DNA from: Burkholderiales bacterium | GTDB lineage: Bacteria > Pseudomonadota > Gammaproteobacteria > Burkholderiales > Burkholderiaceae_E | DNA: 35,124 bases | Assembly (NCBI GenBank): GCA_003577305.1 | Contig: QEVL01000037.1 | Location: 1 to 35,124, forward strand | Reading direction: 5' to 3' | Shown here: piece by piece, positions 16,511 through 30,031 of the stretch | How the letters are laid out: each line of letters starts with the position of its first letter | How positions within the stretch are numbered: the stretch's first letter is position 1 | Notes under the pieces: generated by a model | Told to the model about the DNA's origin: nothing | The model's database searches: none | What the model saw: the letters and a program-made list of their open reading frames with translations, nothing else | Position numbers and translations under genes: made by a program

Positions 16511-17883
16511 CAGCGCTGCGCGACCGCGTCGGCCAGGCGCTGCGCCATCCGCTCGGCCACGCCCGCCTCGCGCGCCTCGACCATCAGCCGCAGCAGCGGC
16601 TCGGTGCCCGACGGCCGGATCAGGATGCGACCGCCGTCGCCCAGTTCGCGCTCGACCTCCTCGCGCGCGCGGGCCAGCGGCACGCTGGCCTGCCAGTCGA
16701 ACCCGCGCTCGATGCGCACGTTCACCAGCTTCTGCGGGAACAGCGTCAGGTCGGCGCACAGCTCGGCCAGCGTCGCGCCGCTCGCGCGCATCGCCGAGAG
16801 CACCTGCAGCGCGCTGATCGTGCCGTCGCCGGTGGTGTGGCAATCGAGGCACAGCAGGTGACCCGAGCTCTCGCCGCCGTAGCGCCAGCCGTTCTGCTGC
16901 AGCAGCTCGAGCACGTAGCGGTCGCCGACCTTCGCGCGCTCGAAACGCACGCCCAGGCGCCCCAGCGCCTGCTCGAGGCCCAGGTTCGACATCAGCGTGC
17001 CGACCGCGCCGGGCACCGGCTCGCGGCCGCGACGATCGCGCACGATCACGTAGAGCAGCTCGTCGCCGTTGTACAGGCGACCGCTCGCGTCGACCATCAT
17101 CAGCCGGTCGGCGTCGCCGTCGACCGCGATCCCGAGGTCGGCCTCGTGCTCGAGCACCGCGCGCCGCAGCGCCGCGGTGTCGGTGGCGCCGCAGCCCTGG
17201 TTGATGTTCAGGCCGTCGGGCGACACGCCGATCGGCACCACGTCGGCGCCCAGTTCGTGGAACACGTGCGGCGTCGTGTGGTAGCCGGCGCCGTGCGCGC
17301 AATCGACCACCAGGCGCATTCCGCGCAGGTCGAGCGCGCCCGGAAAGCTGCTCTTGCAGAATTCGATGTAGCGGCCGGCCGCGTCGTCGATGCGCCGCGC
17401 GCGGCCCAGGCTGCGCGAAGGCACGCAGCCCACCGGCTCGTCGAGGCGTGCTTCGATCTGCGCCTCGACCTCGTCGGGCAGCTTGTTGCCGTCGGCCGAG
17501 AAGAACTTGATGCCGTTGTCCTCGTACGGATTGTGCGACGCGCTGATCACCACGCCCGCCGACAGGCGCAGCGCCCGCGTCAGGTAGGCGACCGCCGGCG
17601 TCGGGATCGGCCCAGAGAGCAGCACGTCGACCCCGGCCGCCGAGAACCCGGCCTGCAGCGCGGCTTCGAGCATGTAGCCCGAGACGCGCGTGTCCTTGCC
17701 GACGATCACCGCCGGCCTGCCGGTGGCCGCGGCGCTGCCGATGCCGCCCGCCCCCTGCGCCGCCGGCGTGCCGGCCAGCACCTGGCCGGCGGCGTAGCCG
17801 AGGCGCAGCACGAACTCCGCAGTGATCGGCGCCTCGCCGACCCGTCCACGCACCCCGTCGGTGCCGAAATACCTGCGCCCCAT
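16510..17883 (-). CDS. glmM: Phosphoglucosamine mutase
   Basis: This 457-residue enzyme converts glucosamine 6-phosphate to glucosamine 1-phosphate for UDP-GlcNAc, peptidoglycan and LPS synthesis. The start [11 protein letters not shown] is diagnostic. The active-site serine motif SASHNP is at 114-119 (Ser116 is phosphorylated), the metal loop DGDADR at 255-260, a sugar-binding GGESSGHL near 340, and the phosphate-binding [10 protein letters not shown] near the C-terminus. It is slightly longer than the usual 445 because of a Gly/Ala-rich insert at about 41-56. A Shine-Dalgarno GGGGGAAG precedes ATG 17883. It is the last gene of the rlmE-ftsH-folP-glmM run, 43 bases after folP. Confidence 0.97.
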   Translation of the reverse strand: MGRRYFGTDGVRGRVGEAPITAEFVLRLGYAAGQVLAGTPAAQGAGGIGSAAATGRPAVIVGKDTRVSGYMLEAALQAGFSAAGVDVLLSGPIPTPAVAYLTRALRLSAGVVISASHNPYEDNGIKFFSADGNKLPDEVEAQIEARLDEPVGCVPSRSLGRARRIDDAAGRYIEFCKSSFPGALDLRGMRLVVDCAHGAGYHTTPHVFHELGADVVPIGVSPDGLNINQGCGATDTAALRRAVLEHEADLGIAVDGDADRLMMVDASGRLYNGDELLYVIVRDRRGREPVPGAVGTLMSNLGLEQALGRLGVRFERAKVGDRYVLELLQQNGWRYGGESSGHLLCLDCHTTGDGTISALQVLSAMRASGATLAELCADLTLFPQKLVNVRIERGFDWQASVPLARAREEVERELGDGGRILIRPSGTEPLLRLMVEAREAGVAERMAQRLADAVAQR

Positions 17884-17926
17884 CGCGTCTTCCCCCCTGT
17901 TGCCGCCGCGTCGCCGCGGAAAAGCG

Positions 17927-18771
17927 CTACCGCACCTCGTCGATCGCCAGCCACACGCGCAGCGCGTCGCGGCTTTCGGCCACGTCGTGCACGCGCACGA
18001 TCGCCGCGCCCCGCGCCACGGCCGCCAGCATCGCGGCCAGGCTGCCGGCGAGCCGCTGTTGCGCCGGCTGGCCGGTGAGCGCTCCGATCATCGACTTGCG
18101 CGAGACGCCGACCAGCACCGGCTGGCCGGCCGCGACGAGCCCGTCGAGCGCGGCGAGCAGCAGCAGATTGTGCCGCAGCGTCTTGCCGAATCCGATGCCC
18201 GGGTCGACGACGATGCGCTCGCGCGCCACGCCAGCGGCCTGCAGCGCGGCAACGCGCTCGTCGAGGAACCGGCCGACCTCGGAGACGACATCCCCGTAGG
18301 CCGGCGCCTGCTGCATCGTCGCCGGCTCGCCCTGCATGTGCATCAGGCAGACCGCACAGTGCGACTCGCGCACCGCGTCGATCGCACCCGGCGCCCGCAG
18401 CGCGGCGACGTCGTTGATCATGTCGGCGCCGTGGCCGAGCGCCGCGCGCATCGTCTCGGGGTGCCGGGTGTCGACCGAGAGCGGCACGCCGCTGTCGCGC
18501 AGCGCATCGAGCACCGGCACGATGCGCGCGATCTCCTCTTCGGGCGTCACCGCGACTGCACCCGGGCGCGTCGATTCGCCGCCGATGTCGATCAGGTCGG
18601 CGCCTTCGGCAATCAGCCGCTGCGCGTGCGCGATCGCGGCGTCGACCGTGCCGTGGCGCCCGGCGTCGGAGAAGGAATCGGGAGTGACGTTGACCACCCC
18701 CATCACCAGCGGCCGCCCGAGCGGCAGCGAAAACCTGCCGCAGGCGAGGCGGCCCGCTGGCCGCGGCGGCA

Positions 18772-18772
<1 letters not shown>
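17927..18772 (-). CDS. folP: Dihydropteroate synthase
   Basis: This 281-residue enzyme joins p-aminobenzoate to dihydropterin pyrophosphate in folate synthesis and is the sulfonamide target. Motifs are [13 protein letters not shown] (24-36), [40 protein letters not shown] and GVSRKSMIG, all TIM-barrel pterin-binding loops. The start ATG 18772 shares its A with the TGA stop of ftsH (TGATG), so translation is probably coupled. The ORF opens further upstream in the same frame, but only inside ftsH. Confidence 0.97.
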
Positions 18773-20675
<1,903 letters not shown>

Positions 20676-20679
<4 letters not shown>

Positions 20680-21428
20680 TCACCTGCTCCTTCGGGCGCC
20701 TTGCCCGTTCGATTGCCTGCTTCCACTGCCTGCATTCTACGCGTATTGCCCGCCCTGGCCCTGGCCGGGGGTATCGCCAAGTCATTGATTTTCTTCGGCG
20801 ATCGTCCCAGCAGATAGGTTTCGGCCGAGCCGGCCCGCGACGCCTTCGGCTTGCGCACCGCCACCCGGGCGAAGCTGCGCTCGAGCAACTCTACAAGCTG
20901 CGTGTACCCGCTGCCGTGGAAGCATTTCACCAACAGCGCACCGTCGGGCTTCAGGTGCGCCAGCGCGAATGCCACCGCCAGTTCGACCAGGTCGCTCATC
21001 CGGGCCGCGTCGGCCGAAGCGATGCCGCTCAGGTTGGGGGCCATGTCCGAAACCACAAGGTCCGGTTTCGCCCCGCCCAGCGCCGCCTCGAGGCGGCGCA
21101 GCGTCTCCTCCTCCCGGAAGTCGCCCTGCAGGAAAGTGACGTCCGGAATCGGCTCCATCGGCAGCAGGTCGAGCGCGACGATGCGCCCGTCGATGCCCGC
21201 GCCGCCCGGGCGCGCCAGCCGCTCGCGCAGCACCTGGCTCCAGGCGCCCGGAGCCGACCCGAGGTCGACCGCCACGATGCCGGGACGGATCAGCCGATCC
21301 TGGGCGTCGATCTCGATCAGCTTGAACGCCGCCCGCGAACGGTAGCCGTGCTTCTGCGCGAGCTTCACGTACGGGTCGTCGATGTGACGCGCCAGCCACG
21401 CCCGGCTCGGCTTCTTGCGCTTGCTCAC
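20676..21428 (-). CDS. rlmE: 23S rRNA (uridine-2'-O)-methyltransferase
   Basis: This 250-residue RlmE/FtsJ/RrmJ enzyme methylates U2552 of 23S rRNA in the 50S subunit. The SAM loop is [14 protein letters not shown] (54-67). The catalytic tetrad can be placed at Lys36, Asp128 (SDMAPNLSG), Lys168 ([10 protein letters not shown]) and Glu203 (SAETYLL). About 40 residues after the usual family end form a Pro/Ala/Arg-rich extension of unknown role. The start is taken as GTG 21428 ([12 protein letters not shown]) with no clear Shine-Dalgarno sequence. The frame stays open upstream, but the homology begins here. ftsH overlaps its stop by four bases. Confidence 0.93.
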
Positions 21429-21451
21429 GTTGCGGCGTCCGGCCCGCTTGC

Positions 21452-21467
21452 GCGCAGGCGCCTGCGC
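21452..21467. repeat. 16-bp perfect palindrome between divergent rlmE and yhbY
   Basis: GCGCAGGCGCCTGCGC is exactly self-complementary and lies in the 96-base gap between two divergent genes, 24 bases upstream of the rlmE start. It could be an operator for a dimeric regulator or an incidental GC-rich palindrome. No promoter boxes were found with confidence in this gap. Confidence 0.5.
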
Positions 21468-21524
21468 AGCCCACACTTGCTGATCCCGCCGCCCGACGGC
21501 CTGCCCGCCGCGACCACCGAGCCC

Positions 21525-22214
21525 ATGCCCACCACTCCGTTTCCGCTGCCGATCGCGCTCACCCCGGCCGACCGCAAGGCGCTGCGCGCACGCGCCCACC
21601 ATCTCGATCCGGTAGTCATGATCGGCGAAGCAGGCCTGAGCCGCGCGGTGCTGGCCGAGGCCGACCGGGCGCTCGCCGCGCACGAACTGATCAAGATCCG
21701 CGTGCTCGGCGACGACCGCGCGCAACGCCAGGCGCTGCTCACCGAGATCTGTTCGGCGCTCGGCTGCGCGCCGGTGCAGTCGATCGGCAAGCTGCTGGTG
21801 GTGTACCGCCCCAGGCCGATCGAGGAGGCCGCCGAGCGCAAGCGGCCGCGGGGCCCGCACCTCCCGAAGAAACTGGCGGCCACCGGCGCCACCACCACGC
21901 GCAGGCGCGCAACAGCGAGGAAACCGATGAAAGCGATGAAGGTCGACAAACCGGCGCCGGCACCCAAGACCGGCAAGACCGCGAAACCGGGCGCCGCGAA
22001 GAAACCCGCGGGTGCCGGCAGGGGCGCGGCCGGCAAACCCGAGCCGCTCGGCACCCGAGGCAAGCGCACCGCGATCGGCGCACGCGCCCGGGTGCCCGCG
22101 CACCACGGCGAAGCCAGCCCCGCGACCCAGGGGCCGACGCATCTGGCCGGGCGCTCGGGAGAGGCGACCAGGGCGGGTACGCGCTCGCGCGCCAAGAGCG
22201 CCCGGAAAGGCTGA
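21525..22214 (+). CDS. yhbY: YhbY-family (CRM domain) RNA-binding protein with long basic C-terminal tail
   Basis: The N-terminal 100 residues match YhbY, a small CRM-domain protein bound to pre-50S ribosomes: [20 protein letters not shown], then [33 protein letters not shown] and the C-terminal GKLLVVYRP. Typical YhbY ends there (about 97 residues). This protein continues to 229 residues with a Lys/Ala/Pro/Arg/Gly-rich tail ([20 protein letters not shown] and similar), like histone-H1-like or AlgP tails, and probably disordered and RNA- or DNA-binding. The tail codons have normal local composition and no frameshift is visible. The start is ATG 21525 with no strong Shine-Dalgarno sequence. 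Confidence 0.88.
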   Translation: MPTTPFPLPIALTPADRKALRARAHHLDPVVMIGEAGLSRAVLAEADRALAAHELIKIRVLGDDRAQRQALLTEICSALGCAPVQSIGKLLVVYRPRPIEEAAERKRPRGPHLPKKLAATGATTTRRRATARKPMKAMKVDKPAPAPKTGKTAKPGAAKKPAGAGRGAAGKPEPLGTRGKRTAIGARARVPAHHGEASPATQGPTHLAGRSGEATRAGTRSRAKSARKG

Positions 22215-22220
22215 GCGCCA

Positions 22221-22236
22221 GGGCGCGCGGGCGCCC
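22221..22236. terminator. GC-rich hairpin between convergent yhbY and greA
   Basis: GGGCGC pairs perfectly with GCGCCC around a GCGG loop in the 21-base gap between the two stop codons, touching the greA stop. It could serve both genes. Neither side has a run of U, so intrinsic termination would be weak. Confidence 0.4.
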
Positions 22237-22712
22237 TACTCGTAGCGGACATCCAGGATTTCGAGTTCGCGCACCCCGCTGGGGGCGCGCACCTCGGCGG
22301 TGTCGCCCACGCTGCGGCCGATCAGCGCGCGCGCGATCGGGCTCGACACCGAGATCTTGCCGGCCTTGATGTCGGCCTCGTCGTCGCCGACGATCTGGTA
22401 GCTCGACTTCTCGCCCGAGTCGAGGTCTTCCAGCGTGACGGTCGCGCCGAACACCACGCGCCCGTCGGCGTCGAGCAGCGCCGGGTCGATTACCTGCGCG
22501 TTGGCGAGCTTGGCCTCGAGTTCGGCGATACGGCCCTCGACGAAACCCTGGCGCTCGCGCGCAGCGGCGTATTCGGCATTCTCCGACAGGTCGCCGTGCG
22601 CACGCGCCTCGGCGATCGCGTTGATCACCGCGGGCCGTTCGACCGATTTCAGGCGCTGCAGTTCTTCCCTCAGCAGTTCGGCGCCGCGCCGGGTGAGCGG
22701 AATGGTTGCCAT
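22236..22712 (-). CDS. greA: Transcription elongation factor GreA
   Basis: This 158-residue factor enters the RNA polymerase secondary channel and stimulates cleavage of backtracked RNA. The N-terminal coiled coil carries the tip motif DLSENAEY, with its two acidic residues, in [20 protein letters not shown]. The C-terminal FKBP-like domain includes [10 protein letters not shown] and [14 protein letters not shown]. Length and ends are standard. The Shine-Dalgarno GAGG lies six bases before ATG 22712. It follows carB on the same strand but after a good terminator, so it probably has its own promoter in 22713-22760. Confidence 0.97.
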   Translation of the reverse strand: MATIPLTRRGAELLREELQRLKSVERPAVINAIAEARAHGDLSENAEYAAARERQGFVEGRIAELEAKLANAQVIDPALLDADGRVVFGATVTLEDLDSGEKSSYQIVGDDEADIKAGKISVSSPIARALIGRSVGDTAEVRAPSGVRELEILDVRYE

Positions 22713-22752
22713 CGGGTACCTCGGATTCTTCGGCGCGCGCAGGACGCTCCGG

Positions 22753-22791
22753 AAAAGACTCGGACCGCCGGGCGGCGAAGCCGGGCGGTCC
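22753..22791 (-). terminator. Intrinsic terminator of carAB
   Basis: On the minus strand GGACCGCC (22791-22784) pairs perfectly with GGCGGTCC (22769-22762), with a secondary stem closed by a TTCG loop inside. It is followed by GAGTC and four U residues (22756-22753). It lies 57 bases after the carB stop and 41 bases before greA. It is the best intrinsic terminator in the window. Confidence 0.7.
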
Positions 22792-22847
22792 GTGGGTGTG
22801 AGTGCAACTGTAACGCAAAAGGGACGCCGGCGCGCGCCACGGCCGCG

Positions 22848-26093
<3,246 letters not shown>

Positions 26094-26103
26094 GGTGCGG
26101 CGG

Positions 26104-27327
26104 TCACTGGGCGAGTTGGGCGACGGTGGCGCGCGCCGCGTCCATCGACGCGATGAAGCGGTCGAACAGGTAGTGGATGTCCTGCGGCCCGGGGCTCGCC
26201 TCGGGATGGCCCTGGAAGCAGAAGACCGCGCGGTCGGTGCGCTCGAGGCCCTGGACCGTGCCGTCGAACAGCGACACGTGCGTGATCCGCAGGTTCGGCG
26301 GCAGCGAGGCGGGATCGACCGCGAAGCCGTGGTTCTGGCTGGTGATGTGCACCTGGCCGGTGTCGACGTTGCGCACCGGGTGGTTCGCGCCGTGGTGGCC
26401 GAACTTCATCTTCATCGTGCGTGCGCCCGAAGCCAGACCGATGATCTGGTGACCCAGGCAGATGCCGAAGACCGGCAGGCCCCGATCGATCAGTTCGCGC
26501 ACCGCGGCCACCGCGTAGTCGCAGGGCTCGGGATCGCCCGGCCCGTTGGACAGGAAAATGCCGTCGGGGCGCTGCGCGAGAGCGTCGGCTGCGCTCGCCT
26601 GCGCCGGCAGCACCACCAGTTCGCAGCCGCGGTCGGCGAGCAGCCTCAGGATGTCGCGCTTGACGCCGTAGTCGTAGACGACCACGCGAAAGCGCCGCCC
26701 CGACTGCGAGACGAAGCCCGCGCCAAGGCGCCACGAGCCTTCGGTCCAGTGGTACGGCTCGGTGGTGGACACCACCCGGGCGAGATCCATGCCGGCCAGG
26801 CCGGGAAACGCCCGCGCCGCCTCGATCGCCGCCTGCTCGTCGATCGCCTCGCCGGGGCGCGCCGCGGCGACCAGGCAGCCGCCTTGCGCGCCGCGGTCAC
26901 GCAGCAGCCGGGTGAGTCTGCGCGTGTCGATGCCGGCGATCGCCGGCACGCCCTCGCGGCGCAGGTAGTCGCCGAGCGACTCGACGCTGCGCCAGTTCGA
27001 CAGCCGCCGCGGCAGGTCTTTCACGACCAGCCCCGCGGCCTGGATCTTCGAGGACTCGCCGTCCTCGGAATTGACGCCGTAGTTGCCCACGTGCGGACAG
27101 GTGAGCGTGACGATCTGCCGGCAATAGCTCGGGTCGCTGAGGATCTCCTGGTAGCCGGTCATCGCGGTGTTGAAGACCACCTCGCCGACCGAGCGCACCG
27201 GCGCGCCGATCGAGTGGCCGCGAAACACGGTGCCGTCGGCCAGGGCCAGGAGAGCGGGAGCGAACTCGGGAATGATGCCCGCGCCATCGATTCGGCGGTC
27301 GGGCTCGGCGTGCTGATCGGGTGACAA
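26104..27327 (-). CDS. carA: Carbamoyl-phosphate synthase small subunit (glutaminase)
   Basis: This 407-residue subunit hydrolyses glutamine and passes ammonia to CarB. The N-terminal domain includes [20 protein letters not shown]. The class I amidotransferase domain has the nucleophile Cys in [11 protein letters not shown] near residue 290 and the catalytic His and Glu in [13 protein letters not shown]. No ATG occurs near the expected N-terminus. The frame begins TTG CCG TTG, and AGGAG lies immediately before the first TTG (27333) but six bases before the second (27327), so TTG 27327 is chosen. The protein would then start [10 protein letters not shown] and have a slightly long N-terminus. 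A long leader separates the gene from its probable promoter at 27493-27498. Confidence 0.95.
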   Translation of the reverse strand: MSPDQHAEPDRRIDGAGIIPEFAPALLALADGTVFRGHSIGAPVRSVGEVVFNTAMTGYQEILSDPSYCRQIVTLTCPHVGNYGVNSEDGESSKIQAAGLVVKDLPRRLSNWRSVESLGDYLRREGVPAIAGIDTRRLTRLLRDRGAQGGCLVAAARPGEAIDEQAAIEAARAFPGLAGMDLARVVSTTEPYHWTEGSWRLGAGFVSQSGRRFRVVVYDYGVKRDILRLLADRGCELVVLPAQASAADALAQRPDGIFLSNGPGDPEPCDYAVAAVRELIDRGLPVFGICLGHQIIGLASGARTMKMKFGHHGANHPVRNVDTGQVHITSQNHGFAVDPASLPPNLRITHVSLFDGTVQGLERTDRAVFCFQGHPEASPGPQDIHYLFDRFIASMDAARATVAQLAQ

Positions 27328-27402
27328 CGGCAACTCCTGGGGAAGTCACCGGTGCACCCCGCGCCGACGCGGCCGGAACCGGAAAGTTCTGGTCGGGCCC
27401 CG

Positions 27403-27416
27403 CGCGTCGCGACGCG
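27403..27416. repeat. 14-bp palindrome in the carA leader
   Basis: CGCGTCGCGACGCG is self-complementary and would form a hairpin in the untranslated leader of carA, about 75 bases before the start codon. It may be a regulatory structure or operator. No U-tract follows, so it does not look like a complete attenuator. Confidence 0.4.
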
Positions 27417-27492
27417 GCCGCGGCAGGACGGAATCGGCGGAGTGTGACGGGGCAGGCAGGCGCTAACCGGTGAGCATTGGCGAAACCTTCGA

Positions 27493-27498
27493 ATTATA
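27493..27498 (-). promoter_or_regulatory. Probable carAB promoter (-10 box TATAAT)
   Basis: A perfect TATAAT on the minus strand lies in the only AT-rich patch of the 196-base gap upstream of carA. Initiation near 27486 would give a leader of about 160 bases. The -35 position (around 27516-27521) reads TCCGGG and does not match, so an activator or an unusual -35 would be needed. Confidence 0.5.
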
Positions 27499-27529
27499 GC
27501 ATTCCGGCGGCGACGCCCGGAGTCGTCCG

Positions 27530-27905
27530 CTACAGTTTCCCGCTCTCACCCTGGCGCGGCCGCCACTTCAGCGCGCGGACCATCGCGTCGACCTGGCCCT
27601 TCGACTGCAGGTTGATCGTGTACTCGTAGGCACCCGAGACCACGTCGGCCGAGCCGCCGACCACCGCGCGCAGGGGCTGCCGAGCCGCCGGCGAATTCGA
27701 CGATATCGACATCCAGTCCCTCGGCCTTGAAGTAGCCGAGCTGCTCCGCGATCGTGAGCGGAAGTCAATAGAAGGGACTCTTCCCGCCGACGGAGATCGT
27801 CACCGCGTTCTTTTCGATGCCCTGGGCCAGCGACGCAACCGGCAGCGCCGACGCGCCGGAAACGGCCGTCATTGCGGCCAGAAAGTCCCCGCGTTGCGTC
27901 ATCAT
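27530..27905 (-). pseudogene. Broken ABC-transporter substrate-binding protein gene (NMT1/TauA-like)
   Basis: The gene begins well: AGGAGAG, then ATGATG (27905), then a secretion-signal-like N-terminus FLAAMTAVSGASALPVASLA. It reads NAVTISVGGKSPFY, then hits TGA at 27767-27765, where homologs continue LPLTIAEQLGYFKAEGLDV. That text is still legible in the same frame after the stop. Around the AGGS motif a one-base shift moves the reading to another frame, which carries AVVGGSADVVSGAYEYTINL. This passes abruptly to VDAMVRALKWRP, which belongs much further along in such proteins, and ends at 27530. A stop, a frameshift and an apparent internal deletion together indicate a dead gene. Intact relatives (about 330 residues) bind small ligands such as sulfonates, nitrate or aromatic acids in the periplasm. 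Confidence 0.75.
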
Positions 27906-27962
27906 GGCTCTCCTTGTCGTCCTGCTGTCGTGCGGCACGCGGGCAGTTTCGGGCATGGCCGA

Positions 27963-27991
27963 TTGACCGCAGGAACGTCACCTCATAAAAT
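27963..27991 (+). promoter_or_regulatory. Sigma70 promoter of the phd-vapC module
   Basis: TTGACC (27963-27968, five of six bases of TTGACA) is followed after exactly 17 bases by TAAAAT (27986-27991, five of six of TATAAT). Initiation would fall near 27998, inside the operator-like repeat, with GAGGAGG as ribosome-binding site at 28013-28019. It is the best -35/-10 pair in the window. Confidence 0.7.
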
Positions 27992-28008
27992 GGCCATCTG
28001 GATGACCA
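27991..28008. promoter_or_regulatory. Putative Phd/YefM operator
   Basis: TGGCCAT and ATGACCA form an inverted repeat (six of seven bases) around CTGG, overlapping the end of the -10 box and the predicted start point. Phd/YefM antitoxins bind such short palindromes and repress their own operons, so this is the natural candidate site. No binding has been shown. Confidence 0.5.
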
Positions 28009-28024
28009 TCCCGAGGAGGCCGCG

Positions 28025-28306
28025 ATGTCCGAGGTCTCGGTCGCCGACGCCAAGACTCATCTGACGCGCCTGCTCCAGCGGGTCGAGGCCGGCGAGCCTG
28101 TGCAGATCACCCGGCGGGGCCGACCCGTGGCGGTGCTGATCTCGCAGGCCGAGTACCAGCGGCTCGCGCACCCCCGCCAGAGCCTTGTCGAGTTCGTGAA
28201 CGCCTGGCGCGCCGAGATGAAGGAGCGGGCCATCGCATTCGCCGATGAAGACGATTTCGAAGGCGTGCGCGACCAAGGCGAGCGTGCGGCGCCCGATTTC
28301 GGCTGA
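28025..28306 (+). CDS. Phd/YefM-family antitoxin
   Basis: This 93-residue protein has the typical N-terminal DNA-binding domain: VSVADAKTHLTRLLQRVEAG, then EPVQITRRGRPVAVLISQAEY. Its acidic, charged C-terminal half (FADEDDFEGVRDQGERA) would wrap and neutralise the toxin. The Shine-Dalgarno GAGGAGG is five bases before ATG 28025. It lies 56 bases upstream of the PIN-domain toxin gene and behind its own promoter and operator, so autoregulation is expected. Pairing of a Phd/YefM antitoxin with a VapC-type toxin is known in other bacteria. Confidence 0.9.
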   Translation: MSEVSVADAKTHLTRLLQRVEAGEPVQITRRGRPVAVLISQAEYQRLAHPRQSLVEFVNAWRAEMKERAIAFADEDDFEGVRDQGERAAPDFG

Positions 28307-28362
28307 CGAACGGTTCGCGACGCCCAGGAAGAACGGAAGCGCAACCGAACCGCCCGGCATCG

Positions 28363-28797
28363 ATGCGCTATCTGCTGGACACCAACGTAATCTCGGAACT
28401 GGCGAAAGAGTCGCCGGATCCCGGAGTCACGCAGGCGCTGGAGCGGCAGGAGGGGCACTGCGCACTGCCTGCCCCCGCCCTGGAGGAGTTGCATTTCGGC
28501 GTGGCGCGTCTTGCGGCCAGCCGCAAGCGGACGATGCTCGAGCATTGGCTGGCGGCGATTGCCGACCGGATCGCGGTCCTGCCCTACGACGCCCGCGCGG
28601 CGGCCTGGTTGGGCCGCGAGCGCGCGCGTCTCGCCGGACTCGGCAAACCGTCGCCGCGCGCCGACGGCGAGGTCGCTGCCATCGCGGTCACCCGGGGGCT
28701 CACGCTCGTGACCCGAAACCTGGGCGACTTCGTCGCTTTCGACGGCGTGCTCGTCGAAAACTGGCATACGGGCGAGAAACCGCCCCGAGTCAGATGA
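28363..28797 (+). CDS. vapC: VapC-type PIN-domain ribonuclease toxin
   Basis: This 144-residue PIN domain has MRYLLDTNVISEL at the start (Asp6), EELHFGVARLA (Glu41/Glu42), ADGEVAAIAV (Asp101) and LVTRNLGDF (Asn119, Asp122), the acidic residues that bind the catalytic metal. Such toxins cut specific tRNAs or rRNA and arrest growth until the antitoxin is restored. All catalytic residues are present, so the toxin looks functional. No Shine-Dalgarno sequence precedes ATG 28363, so translation may be inefficient or depend on antitoxin translation. Its last eight bases overlap the 3-prime end of the convergent CoA-transferase gene. Confidence 0.92.
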   Translation: MRYLLDTNVISELAKESPDPGVTQALERQEGHCALPAPALEELHFGVARLAASRKRTMLEHWLAAIADRIAVLPYDARAAAWLGRERARLAGLGKPSPRADGEVAAIAVTRGLTLVTRNLGDFVAFDGVLVENWHTGEKPPRVR

Positions 28798-30031
28798 CCC
28801 CCTGCTCGCGCAGCGCCGCGATCGCGGCGGCGTCGTAGCCGAGTTCGGCCAGTACCTCGCCGGTGTGCTCGCCCAGCGCCGGCCCGACCCAGCGGGTCGC
28901 GCAGGGCGTCTCCGACAGCCTGGGCACCACTGCCGGCATCGCCAGAGGCGTGCCGTCGGGCAGGCGCACGCGCTCGATCATCGCGCGCGCCAGATACTGC
29001 GGGTCGTCGACCATGTCGGCCACGCTGTAGATGCGCCCGCTCGGCACCTCGGCGCGCGCCATCGCGTCGAGCCCCTCTTCGAGCGTGTGCGCCGAGGTCC
29101 AGTCAGCGATTGCATCGTCGATGCGCTGCATCTGCGCGACGCGTCCGGCGTTGTCGGCGAGCGCCGGGTCGTCGGCGAGATCGGCGCGGCCGATCGCGCG
29201 CATCAGCCGCTTGAAGATCGAGTCGGCGTTGCCGCCGATGACGATGTGCCGGCCGTCGGCGGTCGGGTAAGTGTTCGACGGCACGATGCCGGTGAGATTC
29301 GTGCCGGTGCGCTCGCGCACCAGCCCGTAGCGGTCGAACTCGGGCAGCGTGCTCTCCATCATGTTGAACACCGCCTCGTAGAGCGCCACGTCGACAATCT
29401 GCCCGCGGCCGGTCTCGCGCCGGGCGTGCAACGCCATCAGTGCGCCGATCACGCCGTGCAGCGCGGCCAGCGAATCGCCGATCGACAGGTTCATGCGCAC
29501 CGGCGGCCGGTCGGGAAAGCCGGTCACGTAGCGCATCCCGCCCATCGACTCGGCAATCGCGCCGAAGCCGGGACGGTCGCGATACGGGCCGCTCTGCCCG
29601 TAACCCGACAGGCGCACCAGCACCAGGCCGGGGTTGTCGCGCGCCAGCGCGTCGTAGCCGAGGCCCCACTTCTCGAGCGCTCCCGGACGGAAATTCTCGA
29701 TCACGATGTCGCTGCGCGCGGCCAGTTCGCGCGCGATGCGCTGGCCCTCGGGCACGCGCAGGTCGAGCGTGATCGAGCGCTTGTTGCGCGCCTGCACGTA
29801 CCACCAGAGCGAAGTGCCCGACGCATCGTCCGGATGCAGCTTGCGCCACTTGCGCAACGGGTCGCCGCCCTCGTGGCCGTCGCGCGCCGGCGGCTCGACC
29901 TTGATCACGTCGGCGCCGAACTCGGACATCATGCGCGCCGCGAACGGGCCCGCGATCAGCTGGCCGAACTCGAGCACGCGCACGCCCGCGAGCGGGCCGT
30001 GCGCGGCGGAGCACGCTCCGTCGTCGCTCAT
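28790..30031 (-). CDS. CaiB/BaiF-type (class III) CoA transferase
   Basis: This 413-residue enzyme moves coenzyme A between carboxylic acids. It has the fold's typical start [21 protein letters not shown], then [40 protein letters not shown] and the [14 protein letters not shown] segment. The catalytic aspartate is Asp186 in [12 protein letters not shown] (equivalent to Asp169 of formyl-CoA transferase). The substrate cannot be told; succinyl-CoA-dependent activation of an organic acid is common in the group. The start ATG 30031 overlaps the recR stop as ATGA, so it is translated as part of the recR transcript, an unusual partner. No racemase features are apparent beyond family similarity. 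Confidence 0.92.
   Translation of the reverse strand: MSDDGACSAAHGPLAGVRVLEFGQLIAGPFAARMMSEFGADVIKVEPPARDGHEGGDPLRKWRKLHPDDASGTSLWWYVQARNKRSITLDLRVPEGQRIARELAARSDIVIENFRPGALEKWGLGYDALARDNPGLVLVRLSGYGQSGPYRDRPGFGAIAESMGGMRYVTGFPDRPPVRMNLSIGDSLAALHGVIGALMALHARRETGRGQIVDVALYEAVFNMMESTLPEFDRYGLVRERTGTNLTGIVPSNTYPTADGRHIVIGGNADSIFKRLMRAIGRADLADDPALADNAGRVAQMQRIDDAIADWTSAHTLEEGLDAMARAEVPSGRIYSVADMVDDPQYLARAMIERVRLPDGTPLAMPAVVPRLSETPCATRWVGPALGEHTGEVLAELGYDAAAIAALREQGVI

Noticed and set aside
27334..27529. A known riboswitch or classical attenuator upstream of carA
   Set aside because: There is a palindrome but no terminator with U-run, no leader peptide with telling codons, and no recognisable riboswitch core.
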